55,774 bases of DNA from contig JARRCM010000012.1 in NCBI GenBank assembly GCA_029982205.1, positions 1 to 55,774 of the forward strand, given 5' to 3'. The stretch comes from Thermosediminibacterales bacterium (GTDB lineage: Bacteria; Bacillota; Thermosediminibacteria; Koleobacterales; JARRCM01). The notes beneath the pieces were generated by a model that ran no database searches, was not told the origin of the DNA, and saw only the letters and a list, made by a program, of their open reading frames with translations. Positions 35,314 through 43,582 of this stretch are shown piece after piece. Position numbers and translations under genes: made by a program. Within the stretch, counting starts at the first letter, position 1. Each line of letters begins with the position of its first letter.

Positions 35314-35511
35314 ATGCCTAAGATGAAATCTCATAGAGGTGCTGCTAAAAGATTCAAGTTTACAAAAAGAGGGAAAATTAAAAGGGCAAAAGCTTATAAG
35401 AGCCATATTCTTACGAAAAAAACGTCTAAGAGAAAAATGGGTTTAAGGAAACCTGGCCAGGTAAGCGCTGCAGATGAAAAGAAAATCAAAAAATTGTTGC
35501 CTTATGCCTGA
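35314..35511 (+). CDS. rpmI: 50S ribosomal protein L35
   Basis: This 65-residue basic protein starts [15 protein letters not shown] and has [22 protein letters not shown] follows GAAGGGAG. It lies between infC and rplT, the standard order, and should be under the same L20 leader. Confidence 0.96.
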   Translation: MPKMKSHRGAAKRFKFTKRGKIKRAKAYKSHILTKKTSKRKMGLRKPGQVSAADEKKIKKLLPYA

Positions 35512-35543
35512 TATCAAATATGTAAAGTTAGGAGGTTTTTACT

Positions 35544-35903
35544 ATGCCAAGAGTTAAAAGAGGGGTAACAGCTAGAAAACGACACAAAAAAATAATAAAA
35601 CTTGCCAAAGGTTATTTTGGAGCAAAAAGCAAATTGTTTAGGCCTGCTAACCAAGCGGTAATGAAATCATTGTACTACGCTTACGTGGGCCGGAAACTAA
35701 GAAAACGCGATTTTCGAAAGTTATGGATTGCTAGAATTAATGCCGCAGCCAGAGCAAATGGTCTTTCTTATAGTAGATTTATTAATGGATTGAAAACTGC
35801 GGGTGTTGAAATTAATAGAAAGATATTAGCTGATTTAGCTGTTAATGATGATAAAGCTTTTGCCGAGTTGGTAAATATTGCAAAACAAAATCTTAATGTA
35901 TAA
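35544..35903 (+). CDS. rplT: 50S ribosomal protein L20
   Basis: L20 is an early 50S assembly protein and the likely repressor of this operon through the leader at 34612-34757. The 119-residue protein has [20 protein letters not shown], then [18 protein letters not shown] and [23 protein letters not shown] follows TTAGGAGG. A terminator lies 5 bases after the stop. Confidence 0.97.
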   Translation: MPRVKRGVTARKRHKKIIKLAKGYFGAKSKLFRPANQAVMKSLYYAYVGRKLRKRDFRKLWIARINAAARANGLSYSRFINGLKTAGVEINRKILADLAVNDDKAFAELVNIAKQNLNV

Positions 35904-35907
35904 TTAT

Positions 35908-35933
35908 AAAAAGCAACAGCCTTGTTGCTTTTT
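35908..35933 (+). terminator. Terminator after rplT
   Basis: AAAAAGCAACA (35908-35918) pairs with TGTTGCTTTTT (35923-35933) around GCCT. Confidence 0.9.
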
Positions 35934-36002
35934 ATATTAAGTAGATTTTTAACATATATAGCTTGCTCTGGGGAAGAATAAAATGTTAAGGAGGTTCTTG
36001 TT

Positions 36003-36653
36003 GTGAAGCAGTTTGCGGTTATAGGCCTCGGGCGATTTGGTTCGAGTATTGCCAGAACACTATACAGTCTCGGATATGACGTTCTGGGAATAGATTCTGA
36101 TGAAGATAAGATTCAAGCGATGACTAATTCTGTAACACATGCGGTTACAGCTGATGCAACTGATGAAAGTGCCTTAAAGGCATTGGGAATAAGGAACTTT
36201 GATGTTGTAGTGGTAAGCATAGGCCAGGATATTCAATCCAGTATTCTCGTTACACTTATGATAAAAGAACTTGGAGTCAATTATGTAGTTGCAAAAGCTC
36301 AAAACGAACTTCATGGTAAAGTTTTATATAAAATTGGAGCCGACAGAGTAGTGTTTCCTGAAAGAGATATGGGAATTAGAGTGGCTCACAACTTGGTTTC
36401 ATCGAATATTTTGGATTATATTGAGCTTGCACCAGATTTTAGTATCGTTGAAGTTGCGGCTGTTCCAAGCTGGTATGGAAAATCTCTTAAGGAACTAAAT
36501 CTTAGAGTTAAATATGGTGTCAATGTTATGGCCATTAAGAATGGCGGGGAAGTAAACATTTCTCCCGGTGCAGAAGATGTTGTAAAAGAGGGCGATGTGT
36601 TACTTGTGGTAGGTTCTAATGAAAATTTGAAGAAAATAGAAAAACTTTCTTAA
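36003..36653 (+). CDS. ktrA: Potassium uptake regulatory subunit, TrkA/KtrA family
   Basis: This 216-residue cytoplasmic RCK protein gates a membrane potassium channel subunit (KtrB/TrkH). Residues ~1-125 form the TrkA-N Rossmann domain with VIGLGRFGSSIARTLYSLG and GIDSDEDKIQ (nucleotide binding). The rest is a TrkA-C domain ending in GDVLLVVGSNENL. GTG 36003 follows AAGGAGG by 7 bases. No channel subunit gene is in the window, so the partner must be elsewhere. Confidence 0.9.
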   Translation: MKQFAVIGLGRFGSSIARTLYSLGYDVLGIDSDEDKIQAMTNSVTHAVTADATDESALKALGIRNFDVVVVSIGQDIQSSILVTLMIKELGVNYVVAKAQNELHGKVLYKIGADRVVFPERDMGIRVAHNLVSSNILDYIELAPDFSIVEVAAVPSWYGKSLKELNLRVKYGVNVMAIKNGGEVNISPGAEDVVKEGDVLLVVGSNENLKKIEKLS

Positions 36654-36666
36654 ATTAGGAGTTAAA

Positions 36667-37476
36667 ATGGTTAAATTAAGATCAAAAAAAAATCATATCG
36701 TTAAATTAATCAATTCTCTTAGTATTAAAAAATACAGATACAGGAAAGGTTTGTTTGTTGTTGAAGGTTTTCGAATAGTCAGTGAAGCGCTTAACTCTGA
36801 TTTTATTATTAATAGTGTTGTTGTAAGTTCGACTTTTGCCCAAAACAACAGCAGTTTTTTACGTTTACTTTTAAACCATGACATTTTGGTTTATGAAATA
36901 GAAGATGGTCTTTTTTCAAAAATATCAGATACAGTAAATCCGCAAGGCATTTTAGCTATAGTCAAAATGAAGAATTATGACATCAAAGAAATCATTCAAA
37001 AAAGCAACAAAAAATTTTTGGTCATGCTTGATAGCATACAGGATCCGGGCAATCTAGGGACAGTTATTCGTTCCTGCCATGCTTGTAATGTTGATGGGGT
37101 GATTGTTACAAAGGGAAGCGCAGATGTTTTTAATCCAAAAACACTTCGTTCAACAATGGGATCTATTTTTCATATACCGATAGTGTTTAGTGATAACCCA
37201 AAGCACCTTATTTTAGAATTAAAAAGAAACAATATAAAAATAGTGGCAGCAATTTTGGAAGGAGAAAAATACCTTTTTCAAATGAATTTTTGCGATTCTA
37301 TTCTAATTATTTTAGGTAATGAGGCAAATGGGATTTCTAATGAGTTACTTCCATATATCGATTACACTGTAAAAATTCCTATGCCGGGTAATGCTGAATC
37401 ATTAAATGTTGCAGTGGCCGGCGGGATCTTTTTATATGAAGTTATTCGCCAACGAATGGAATGTGAAAACTTGTGA
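36667..37476 (+). CDS. TrmH/SpoU family rRNA methyltransferase (YsgA-like)
   Basis: This 269-residue SPOUT enzyme methylates a ribose 2'-OH in rRNA or tRNA; the exact site is unknown. It has an N-terminal substrate-binding domain (KYRYRKGLFVVEGFRIVSEA) and the knotted SAM domain with LDSIQDPGNLGTVIRSCHA, LIILGNEANGIS and IPMPGNAESLNVAVAGGIFL. ATG follows TTAGGAG. Its position between rplT and pheS is that of Bacillus ysgA. Confidence 0.92.
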   Translation: MVKLRSKKNHIVKLINSLSIKKYRYRKGLFVVEGFRIVSEALNSDFIINSVVVSSTFAQNNSSFLRLLLNHDILVYEIEDGLFSKISDTVNPQGILAIVKMKNYDIKEIIQKSNKKFLVMLDSIQDPGNLGTVIRSCHACNVDGVIVTKGSADVFNPKTLRSTMGSIFHIPIVFSDNPKHLILELKRNNIKIVAAILEGEKYLFQMNFCDSILIILGNEANGISNELLPYIDYTVKIPMPGNAESLNVAVAGGIFLYEVIRQRMECENL

Positions 37477-37488
37477 AAACATGACGCC

Positions 37489-37517
37489 TTGTAAAAGGAT
37501 AACCTATATGGTATAAT
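37489..37517 (+). promoter_or_regulatory. Sigma-A promoter of the yqzL-pheST unit
   Basis: TTGTAA (37489-37494) and TATAAT (37512-37517) are 17 bases apart, and TGG before the -10 makes it an extended -10. RNA should begin near 37524. Confidence 0.75.
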
Positions 37518-37553
37518 TACCTTAAATCCTTGATAGAGAAAGGGTGTTTTCCA

Positions 37554-37643
37554 TTGTTCACCCCGGATTTCTTTTGGCGATTGTTTGAGGTTACAGGGTC
37601 TATAACCGCTTATCTTTTATATCGTCAGTTGATTATACAATAA
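37554..37643 (+). CDS. YqzL-like microprotein
   Basis: This 29-codon gene lies between the pheS promoter and the T-box. Its product contains FFWRLFEVTGSITAYLLY, which fits the YqzL-like family pattern (aromatic 'FxWxxF', a Thr-Gly pair, then 'YLLxK/R' and a charged-hydrophobic end). YqzL has no known function and is usually ~45 residues; this one is shorter at the C-terminus. TTG 37554 is 7 bases after AAAGGGTG. It is too short for ordinary gene calling. Confidence 0.65.
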   Translation: MFTPDFFWRLFEVTGSITAYLLYRQLIIQ

Positions 37644-37659
37644 CAAATGTTAACAACTA

Positions 37660-37906
37660 TGAAGGAGCTTAGTAAACCAAATTCTGCCTCACAGGGAGAA
37701 AACACCGGAGATTGAGAGTGTTTTTGAGGTGTGGTTGGTTGAATTCCCTCCGGAGTTGCGGGCTGAAATCAAGTAGGCCTAGCCGGATATCACCGTTAAA
37801 GATTATGAGAGAGTTGTACTTATCTTAGTAATATGATAATATTATAACTAAAAAGGGTGGTACCGCGGAAGAAAGGCTTTCGTCCCTATGGATGAAAGCT
37901 TTTTTG
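37660..37906 (+). promoter_or_regulatory. T-box leader (phenylalanine) with terminator
   Basis: The T-box sequence AGGGTGGTACCGCGG is at 37854-37868. The terminator is GCTTTCGTCC (37876-37885) with GGATGAAAGC (37890-37899), one G-T pair, then TTTTTT. TTC at 37744-37746, in the GAATTCC context, is the likely Phe specifier. Uncharged tRNA(Phe) would raise pheST expression. The promoter is far upstream, so the microgene at 37554 shares the transcript. Confidence 0.92.
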
Positions 37907-37963
37907 ATTGAAAAATGTTTTGTAATCAATTTTTTATTTTAATATTCGAAAGGGGTTGAAGGG

Positions 37964-38983
37964 ATGAGAGAAAAGCTTCTAAATATTCGTAAGGAAGCAG
38001 AGAAGTCTTTATTAGAAGCTATTAAGCAACAGGACATTGAAAGGCTGCGAATAAATTTTTTGGGTAAAAAAGGTAAGTTGACTCAGTTGCTACGGGGTAT
38101 GGGAAATCTTCTTCCTGAGGATAGACCTGTTATTGGGCAAATGGCTAATAAACTAAGATCTGATTTGGAACGGATGATTGAAGAAAAGATTGAGGCTATT
38201 AAAGAAAAAGAAAAACTTGAGAGATTGGAAAAAGAACAGATAGATGTAACAATTACAGGCCGGAAAAAGTTTATAGGTCGTAAACACCCTTTAACTAGAA
38301 CGCTCGAAGACATAAAATCATTTTTTATAGGAATGGGATACGAAGTTGTGGAAGGCCCCGAAATAGAGTTAGACTATTACAATTTTGAGGCTTTAAATAC
38401 TCCTGAGGACCATCCTGCTCGGGATGTACAGGATACATTTTATATCACAGATAAGATACTTCTGCGAACTCAAACCTCACCAATGCAGGTAAGGACTATG
38501 GAAAAAAGAAAACCGCCACTAAAAATATTGGCTCCAGGTAGAGTTTACCGTTCAGATGCAGTAGATGCTACACATTCACCAGTATTCCATCAAGTGGAAG
38601 GCCTTGTGATTGATGAAAATATTACTATGGGTGACTTGAAAGGGACTCTTATTGCTTTTGCTAGGTATTTGTTTGGTCAGGATAGGGGGGTTAGGTTCAG
38701 ACCGCATTATTTTCCTTTTACAGAACCGAGTGCTGAACTAGACATATCATGTATTGTATGTAATGGAAAAGGATGTAGACTATGTTCTTATAACGGATGG
38801 CTCGAAATATTGGGATGTGGCATGGTTCACCCAAGGGTGCTTGAAATGGTTGGATATAACCCAGAAAAAGTAGGCGGTTTCGCCTTGGGAATGGGTATTG
38901 AAAGAATAGCATTGTTAAAATACGGAATTGATGATATGAGGTTGTTTTTTGAAAACGATCTGAGATTTTTAAGGCAGTTTTAG
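37964..38983 (+). CDS. pheS: Phenylalanyl-tRNA synthetase alpha subunit
   Basis: PheS is the catalytic subunit of the alpha2-beta2 enzyme. The 339-residue protein has an N-terminal coiled coil (~1-90), then the class II motifs GYEVVEGPEIELDYYNFEAL, RTQTSPMQVRTM, HSPVFHQVEGLVID (motif 2) and GFALGMGIERIALLKYGI (motif 3). A C-x2-C...C-x2-C group (CIVCNGKGCRLC) is present. ATG follows GAAAGGGG. pheT follows by 14 bases. Confidence 0.97.
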   Translation: MREKLLNIRKEAEKSLLEAIKQQDIERLRINFLGKKGKLTQLLRGMGNLLPEDRPVIGQMANKLRSDLERMIEEKIEAIKEKEKLERLEKEQIDVTITGRKKFIGRKHPLTRTLEDIKSFFIGMGYEVVEGPEIELDYYNFEALNTPEDHPARDVQDTFYITDKILLRTQTSPMQVRTMEKRKPPLKILAPGRVYRSDAVDATHSPVFHQVEGLVIDENITMGDLKGTLIAFARYLFGQDRGVRFRPHYFPFTEPSAELDISCIVCNGKGCRLCSYNGWLEILGCGMVHPRVLEMVGYNPEKVGGFALGMGIERIALLKYGIDDMRLFFENDLRFLRQF

Positions 38984-38997
38984 GAGGGAATAATTTT

Positions 38998-41397
38998 ATG
39001 TTAGTTCCAGTTAAATGGCTTAAAGATTATGTTGATTATGACATGAAGACCGAAGAGCTTGCATTAGCTATGACCATGTCAGGTACGAATGTAGAATCTA
39101 TAAAAACCTTAGGTGAAAATATTCAAGGGGTAGTTGTAGGCAAGATAGAATCTATCAAACCTCACCCTAATGCAGATAAATTAAGGGTTTGTTTTGTAGA
39201 TGTTGGGGGCGAGAACGCTCTACAGATAATTACCGGAGCCGAAAATGTAAAAGAAGGAGATAAAGTTCCGACAGCACTAGAAGGCAGTCAGTTACCTATA
39301 GGAATTAAAATTAAAACAACTAAATTTAGAGGTCTTGAATCACAAGGTATGATGTGTTCTGCACAGGAATTAAAACTTGAAACAAAGAATCTTCCTGATG
39401 AGCAAAAAAACGGAATACTTATTCTCCCAGAAAATGCGCCTATAGGTGAAGATGTGAAAAAAATATTGGGTTTAGATGATGAGATTATTGAGTTTGAGAT
39501 AACAACAAACAGACCGGATTGTCTGAGTATTGTTGGGATCGCAAGGGAAGCAGCTGTGACAGTAGGGGGCAGGTTTAAGTTTCCTGAAATTGTTGTACCA
39601 GAAGGGCAAGGTAATATTAGTAACGAAACACGTGTAGATGTCGAAGATCCTGATTTATGTCCAAGATACACGGCTCGTTTGATAAAAAATGTAAGAATTA
39701 AGCCTTCTCCAATCTGGATGCAACAAAGGCTTAGAGCAGCTGGCATCAGGCCAATTAACAATATAGTTGATATAACAAACTATGTAATGTTGGAATTGGG
39801 ACAGCCCCTTCATGCTTTTGATTTTGAATGTTTAAATGATAAAAGGATTATAGTGCGAAGGGCTAAAAAAGGTGAAAAATTAGTTACGTTAGATGGAATT
39901 GAAAGAGAGCTTGATGAAAGTGTTTTGGTAATAGCTGATTCAAACAAACCTGTGGGAATTGCAGGAGTAATGGGTGGTGAAAATTCAGAGATAACAGAAA
40001 AAACCCAAACCGTTCTTTTAGAATCTGCAAACTTTAATAGCACCAGTATTAGACGTACAGCCAAAAAATTAGGTCTTCGAACAGAAGCCTCCAGCCGCTT
40101 TGAAAAGGGAATTGATCCAAATATTGCTGAAATAGCCAGCAACCGGTTTGTTCAACTGGTTGAACAGTTAGATGCAGGAGATGTTGTAAACGGCATTATA
40201 GACATATACCCCAAACCTTTAAAGCCGTGGAGAATAAAGATGCGGCCTGGTAGGATTAATAAAATACTTGGTACCAATTTAACCTCTGAACAAATGGAGA
40301 AAATTTTGAACAGTCTAGGCTTAAAAGTTGTTGAAAAAAGCAGTGAACATTTGTTTGTTGAAGTTCCAACATTTAGAAAAGATATAACCCGGGAAGAAGA
40401 CCTTTCTGAAGAAATAGGCAGAATATATGGATTTGATAACATACCACCTACTTTACCAAAAGGTTCTACAACCTTTGGCACGCAACCTTCGCACATGGTA
40501 AAGGCCGATAAAACGAAAGACATATTGAATGCCTGTGGAATATCTGAGATAATAACTTTCTCGTTTATAAGTCCTCAATCTTTTGATAAAATTAATTTGC
40601 CTAAAGAAAGTCCTTTACGAAAAGTGATAAAATTAATGAATCCCTTAGGAGAAGATACCAGCGTTATGAGAACTACTCTTATACCTAACATGTTGAGTGT
40701 TATTTCATACAATTTGAGTAATCGACAGGAAAATATCGCTTTGTTTGAACTTGGCAGGGTCTATCGGCCAAAAAGTTTGCCATTGAAAGAACTTCCAGAT
40801 GAATACAACTTACTGACTATTGGGATGTCAGATGACAAAATAGATTTTTATGATTTGAAAGGAGTTGTTGAAACCCTTTTTGAAAATCTTGGTGTTACGC
40901 CAGTGGAATTTAATCCCTATAAACATCCTACTTTTCACCCAGGGAGAACTGCTGAAGTACTGATAAACGGGAAAAGAGCAGGAGTTTTAGGAGAAATACA
41001 TCCAGATGTAAATGACGCTTATGATATTAAAAAACGGGTTTATCTTTGCGAACTTGAGTTTGATTTAATAGCAGAACAATCAGAGCTTTCATATAAATTT
41101 GAGCCTATACCTCGCTATCCAGCGGTTGAAAGGGACCTTGCAATAGTTGTTAACGATAGTGTTTTAGCAAAAGATATTGAAAATACAATAATAGAAGCAG
41201 GAGGAAGTTTAATAAAAGAAATTGACCTTTTTGATATATACAAAGGGAAACAAATTCCTGAAGGCAAAAAAAGTATGGCTTATTCCTTAATGTTCAGGGC
41301 AAATGACAGGACTTTGACCGATGAAGAAGTCAACAACATTTATAATAAAATAGTTGATTCTCTAAAGAATAAATTCAATGCAAAATTAAGAGATTAG
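38998..41397 (+). CDS. pheT: Phenylalanyl-tRNA synthetase beta subunit
   Basis: PheT carries tRNA binding and editing. The 799-residue protein has an EMAP-type OB domain (VVGKIESIKPHPNADKLRVC, ~47-155), the B3/B4 editing domain (LGQPLHAFDFE, AGVMGGENSEI), B5, a catalytic-like core (ITREEDLSEEIGRIYGFDNI) and a C-terminal FDX-ACB anticodon domain (PRYPAVERDLAIVV). ATG follows AGGAGGG. A terminator begins at its stop codon. Confidence 0.97.
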   Translation: MLVPVKWLKDYVDYDMKTEELALAMTMSGTNVESIKTLGENIQGVVVGKIESIKPHPNADKLRVCFVDVGGENALQIITGAENVKEGDKVPTALEGSQLPIGIKIKTTKFRGLESQGMMCSAQELKLETKNLPDEQKNGILILPENAPIGEDVKKILGLDDEIIEFEITTNRPDCLSIVGIAREAAVTVGGRFKFPEIVVPEGQGNISNETRVDVEDPDLCPRYTARLIKNVRIKPSPIWMQQRLRAAGIRPINNIVDITNYVMLELGQPLHAFDFECLNDKRIIVRRAKKGEKLVTLDGIERELDESVLVIADSNKPVGIAGVMGGENSEITEKTQTVLLESANFNSTSIRRTAKKLGLRTEASSRFEKGIDPNIAEIASNRFVQLVEQLDAGDVVNGIIDIYPKPLKPWRIKMRPGRINKILGTNLTSEQMEKILNSLGLKVVEKSSEHLFVEVPTFRKDITREEDLSEEIGRIYGFDNIPPTLPKGSTTFGTQPSHMVKADKTKDILNACGISEIITFSFISPQSFDKINLPKESPLRKVIKLMNPLGEDTSVMRTTLIPNMLSVISYNLSNRQENIALFELGRVYRPKSLPLKELPDEYNLLTIGMSDDKIDFYDLKGVVETLFENLGVTPVEFNPYKHPTFHPGRTAEVLINGKRAGVLGEIHPDVNDAYDIKKRVYLCELEFDLIAEQSELSYKFEPIPRYPAVERDLAIVVNDSVLAKDIENTIIEAGGSLIKEIDLFDIYKGKQIPEGKKSMAYSLMFRANDRTLTDEEVNNIYNKIVDSLKNKFNAKLRD

Positions 41398-41415
41398 ACG
41401 TGGTTATCCACGTCT
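41396..41415 (+). terminator. Terminator after pheT
   Basis: AGACGTGG (41396-41403) pairs with CCACGTCT (41408-41415) around TTAT, followed by six T. It overlaps the pheT stop. Confidence 0.9.
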
Positions 41416-41433
41416 TTTTTATTTTATGATTTT

Positions 41434-41442
41434 TGGTATAAT
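41434..41442 (+). promoter_or_regulatory. Extended -10 promoter before zapA
   Basis: TGGTATAAT (41434-41442) is a consensus extended -10, 68 bases upstream of zapA; the -35 region is only T-rich. Confidence 0.6.
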
Positions 41443-41509
41443 AGTTTTATCGGGAAGGAATTACATGATTTATATAGAATAATGAATATCATAGTTGGGG
41501 GTGTTTTTT

Positions 41510-41773
41510 GTGAATGAAGACAATAAAAACCGTGTTAAGGTTACTATATATGGTGAAGAGTATTACATGAAAGGGCATGAGTCTCCTGAATATATAAAAA
41601 TGGTTTGCGATTTTGTAGACAAGACAATGAAACAGATTTCTGAAAAGAACCCCCATTTGGGAGCCCTGAAAGTTGCAGTACTTACAGCTTTAAATATTGC
41701 TGATAAATTTTTAAAAACAAAAGAAGAGTTTGAAGAGTTATTGAAAATGGTAGAAGAAGAAAAAACAAGATGA
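41510..41773 (+). CDS. zapA: Cell division protein ZapA
   Basis: ZapA bundles FtsZ filaments at the division site. The 87-residue protein begins with NRVKVTIYGEEYYMKG, followed by a helical dimer region (YIKMVCDFVDKTMKQI, LKVAVLTALNIADKFL) and a C-terminal coiled coil. GTG 41510 follows GGGGGTG by 8 bases; the earlier in-frame start at 41495 overlaps that site. Its location after pheT is common in Firmicutes. Confidence 0.88.
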   Translation: MNEDNKNRVKVTIYGEEYYMKGHESPEYIKMVCDFVDKTMKQISEKNPHLGALKVAVLTALNIADKFLKTKEEFEELLKMVEEEKTR

Positions 41774-41786
41774 GGTTTACCCTCAT
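41770..41786 (+). terminator. Short terminator after zapA
   Basis: ATGAGG (41770-41775) pairs with CCTCAT (41781-41786), then TTTTATTTTT. It overlaps the zapA stop codon. Confidence 0.6.
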
Positions 41787-41846
41787 TTTTATTTTTCAAC
41801 AGGCTCAAGGGTAAACTAAAGGAAAAATTGAAAGAAGGAGATAGAT

Positions 41847-43565
41847 GTGAAGAATTTAGAACTTTCATGGATGTTTTCAGAAATTGCAGATCTTTTGGAA
41901 ATAAAAGGTGAAAACCCATTTAAGATAAGAACATATCGAAAAGCAGCAAATGTTCTTATGAATTTACCGATAAAAATTGAAAAACTTTATGAAGAAAAAA
42001 AACTGATGGATATTCCGGGAATAGGAAAAGCACTGGCATCTAAAATTCAGGAATACTTGGAAACTGGCAAGTGCGAATTTTATGATAAAATAAAAAAAGA
42101 GGTTTCGCCAGATTTGCGAGAGCTTTTAAAGATACCGGGATTGGGTCCTAAAAAAATAAAAATTATAATCGATAATCTTGATGTTAAAAACATAGATGAC
42201 CTAGAAATAGCAGCCAAAACGAAAAAACTACGTGAATTACCGGGTATGGGTTCTAAAACGGAATTTAACATTTTAAGAGCTATCCGCATGTTTAGAGAAA
42301 AGCAGAAGACGATTCCAATGGGAGTTGGTCTTCCTTTCGCTGAAGCAATAGTTAAAATTCTTGAAAAAATAGATGTAGTTGAAAATGTAGAAATAACCGG
42401 GAGCCTTAGAAGGAGGAAAGATGTTATAAGTAATATTGATATACTTGTGGGTTCTACAGACCCTAAAACGATTATTAAGGTTTTTGAGCGGATGCCTTCT
42501 GTTAAACAAATAGATTCCAAAAATCTTCATCACATATCAGTGATTTTAGATGTTGGAATAAGGGTAGAGTTGGAGATTGTTGAACCCAGGTCTTTTTATA
42601 CGGCGCTTCATAATACTACTGGAAGTCAGGCTTATATAAAAAGGCTTGATAAACTAGCCCTTGAACAAGGTTTGAAAATTGAAAAACATGGAGTATTTAA
42701 TAGTGATGGTACAGAAATTGAAATAAATAAAGAAAGTGACATTTACCGAGCATTAAAAATCCCTTATATAATTCCTGAACTTAGAGAAGATCGGGGTGAG
42801 ATAGAAACCGCATTAAAAAATAAACTACCTCAAGTTATAAACAATGAAGATATTTTAGGAGACCTTCACATTCACACTAACTGGAGTGATGGAATAAATT
42901 CGATAGAAGAAGTGGTCGAAAAAGCGCAGGAAAAAGGTTATAAGTATGTTGCAGTAACTGATCATTCCAAATCCCTTGGTATAGCCAAGGGGCTTTCGGA
43001 GAAACGTCTGATGGAACAAAAAGAAATTATTTCAAAGTTAAACGAAAAACTCAATGGCTTCAAAATTTTGTCCGGAATAGAGATGGATATTTTAAGAAAC
43101 AATGAGCTGGATTACAGTGATGAAATATTAGAAGAAATGGACCTAGTCATTGCTTCAATACACACAGGTTTTCATCAGGATCGTGATAAAATTACCCGCC
43201 GGTTGGAAACAGCAATTAAAAATGATAATGTGGACATTATAGCTCATCCAACCGGCAGGCTTTTGGGAAAAAGGGATGCATATGATGTAGATATAGATTA
43301 TTTGTTTGATATAGCAGCAAAACATAATACTGTATTTGAAATCAATTCTTCTCCCGACAGGCTTGATCTAAATGATGTTCTGGCAAAAAAAGCAAAGGAA
43401 CACGGAATTAAATTAGCAATAAACACAGATTCACATGATGTAACAAGAATGGATGACATTCGTTTTGGTATAGGTATAGCTCGAAGGGCATGGTTGGAAA
43501 AAACGGATGTTATAAACTGTATGGAATATAAAGAATTAATGAAATTCCTTCGGAAAAAATACTAA
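41847..43565 (+). CDS. polX: PolX-family protein: degenerate polymerase domain with intact PHP domain
   Basis: Bacterial PolX joins a family X DNA polymerase (~1-315) to a PHP exonuclease (~335-572) used in base excision repair. Helix-hairpin-helix regions (IPGIGKALASKIQEY, IPGLGPKKIK, LPGMGSKTEFNIL) are intact. The PHP metal-ligand motifs are all present: GDLHIHTNWSDG, VTDHSKS, SGIEMDI, ASIHTGF, IIAHPTGR and NTDSHD. In the polymerase site, the family's D-x-D is N196-I-D198 and the third Asp (RVDL) is E241. The polymerase activity is therefore doubtful; nuclease function is likely. The GTG start follows AAGGAG. Confidence 0.88.
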   Translation: MKNLELSWMFSEIADLLEIKGENPFKIRTYRKAANVLMNLPIKIEKLYEEKKLMDIPGIGKALASKIQEYLETGKCEFYDKIKKEVSPDLRELLKIPGLGPKKIKIIIDNLDVKNIDDLEIAAKTKKLRELPGMGSKTEFNILRAIRMFREKQKTIPMGVGLPFAEAIVKILEKIDVVENVEITGSLRRRKDVISNIDILVGSTDPKTIIKVFERMPSVKQIDSKNLHHISVILDVGIRVELEIVEPRSFYTALHNTTGSQAYIKRLDKLALEQGLKIEKHGVFNSDGTEIEINKESDIYRALKIPYIIPELREDRGEIETALKNKLPQVINNEDILGDLHIHTNWSDGINSIEEVVEKAQEKGYKYVAVTDHSKSLGIAKGLSEKRLMEQKEIISKLNEKLNGFKILSGIEMDILRNNELDYSDEILEEMDLVIASIHTGFHQDRDKITRRLETAIKNDNVDIIAHPTGRLLGKRDAYDVDIDYLFDIAAKHNTVFEINSSPDRLDLNDVLAKKAKEHGIKLAINTDSHDVTRMDDIRFGIGIARRAWLEKTDVINCMEYKELMKFLRKKY

Positions 43566-43582
43566 ATACTGGGAGAGGTATT

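Noticed and set aside
39288-39761. 157-codon minus-strand frame inside pheT
   Set aside because: Shadow of the pheT reading frame; no start signals and no recognised domain.
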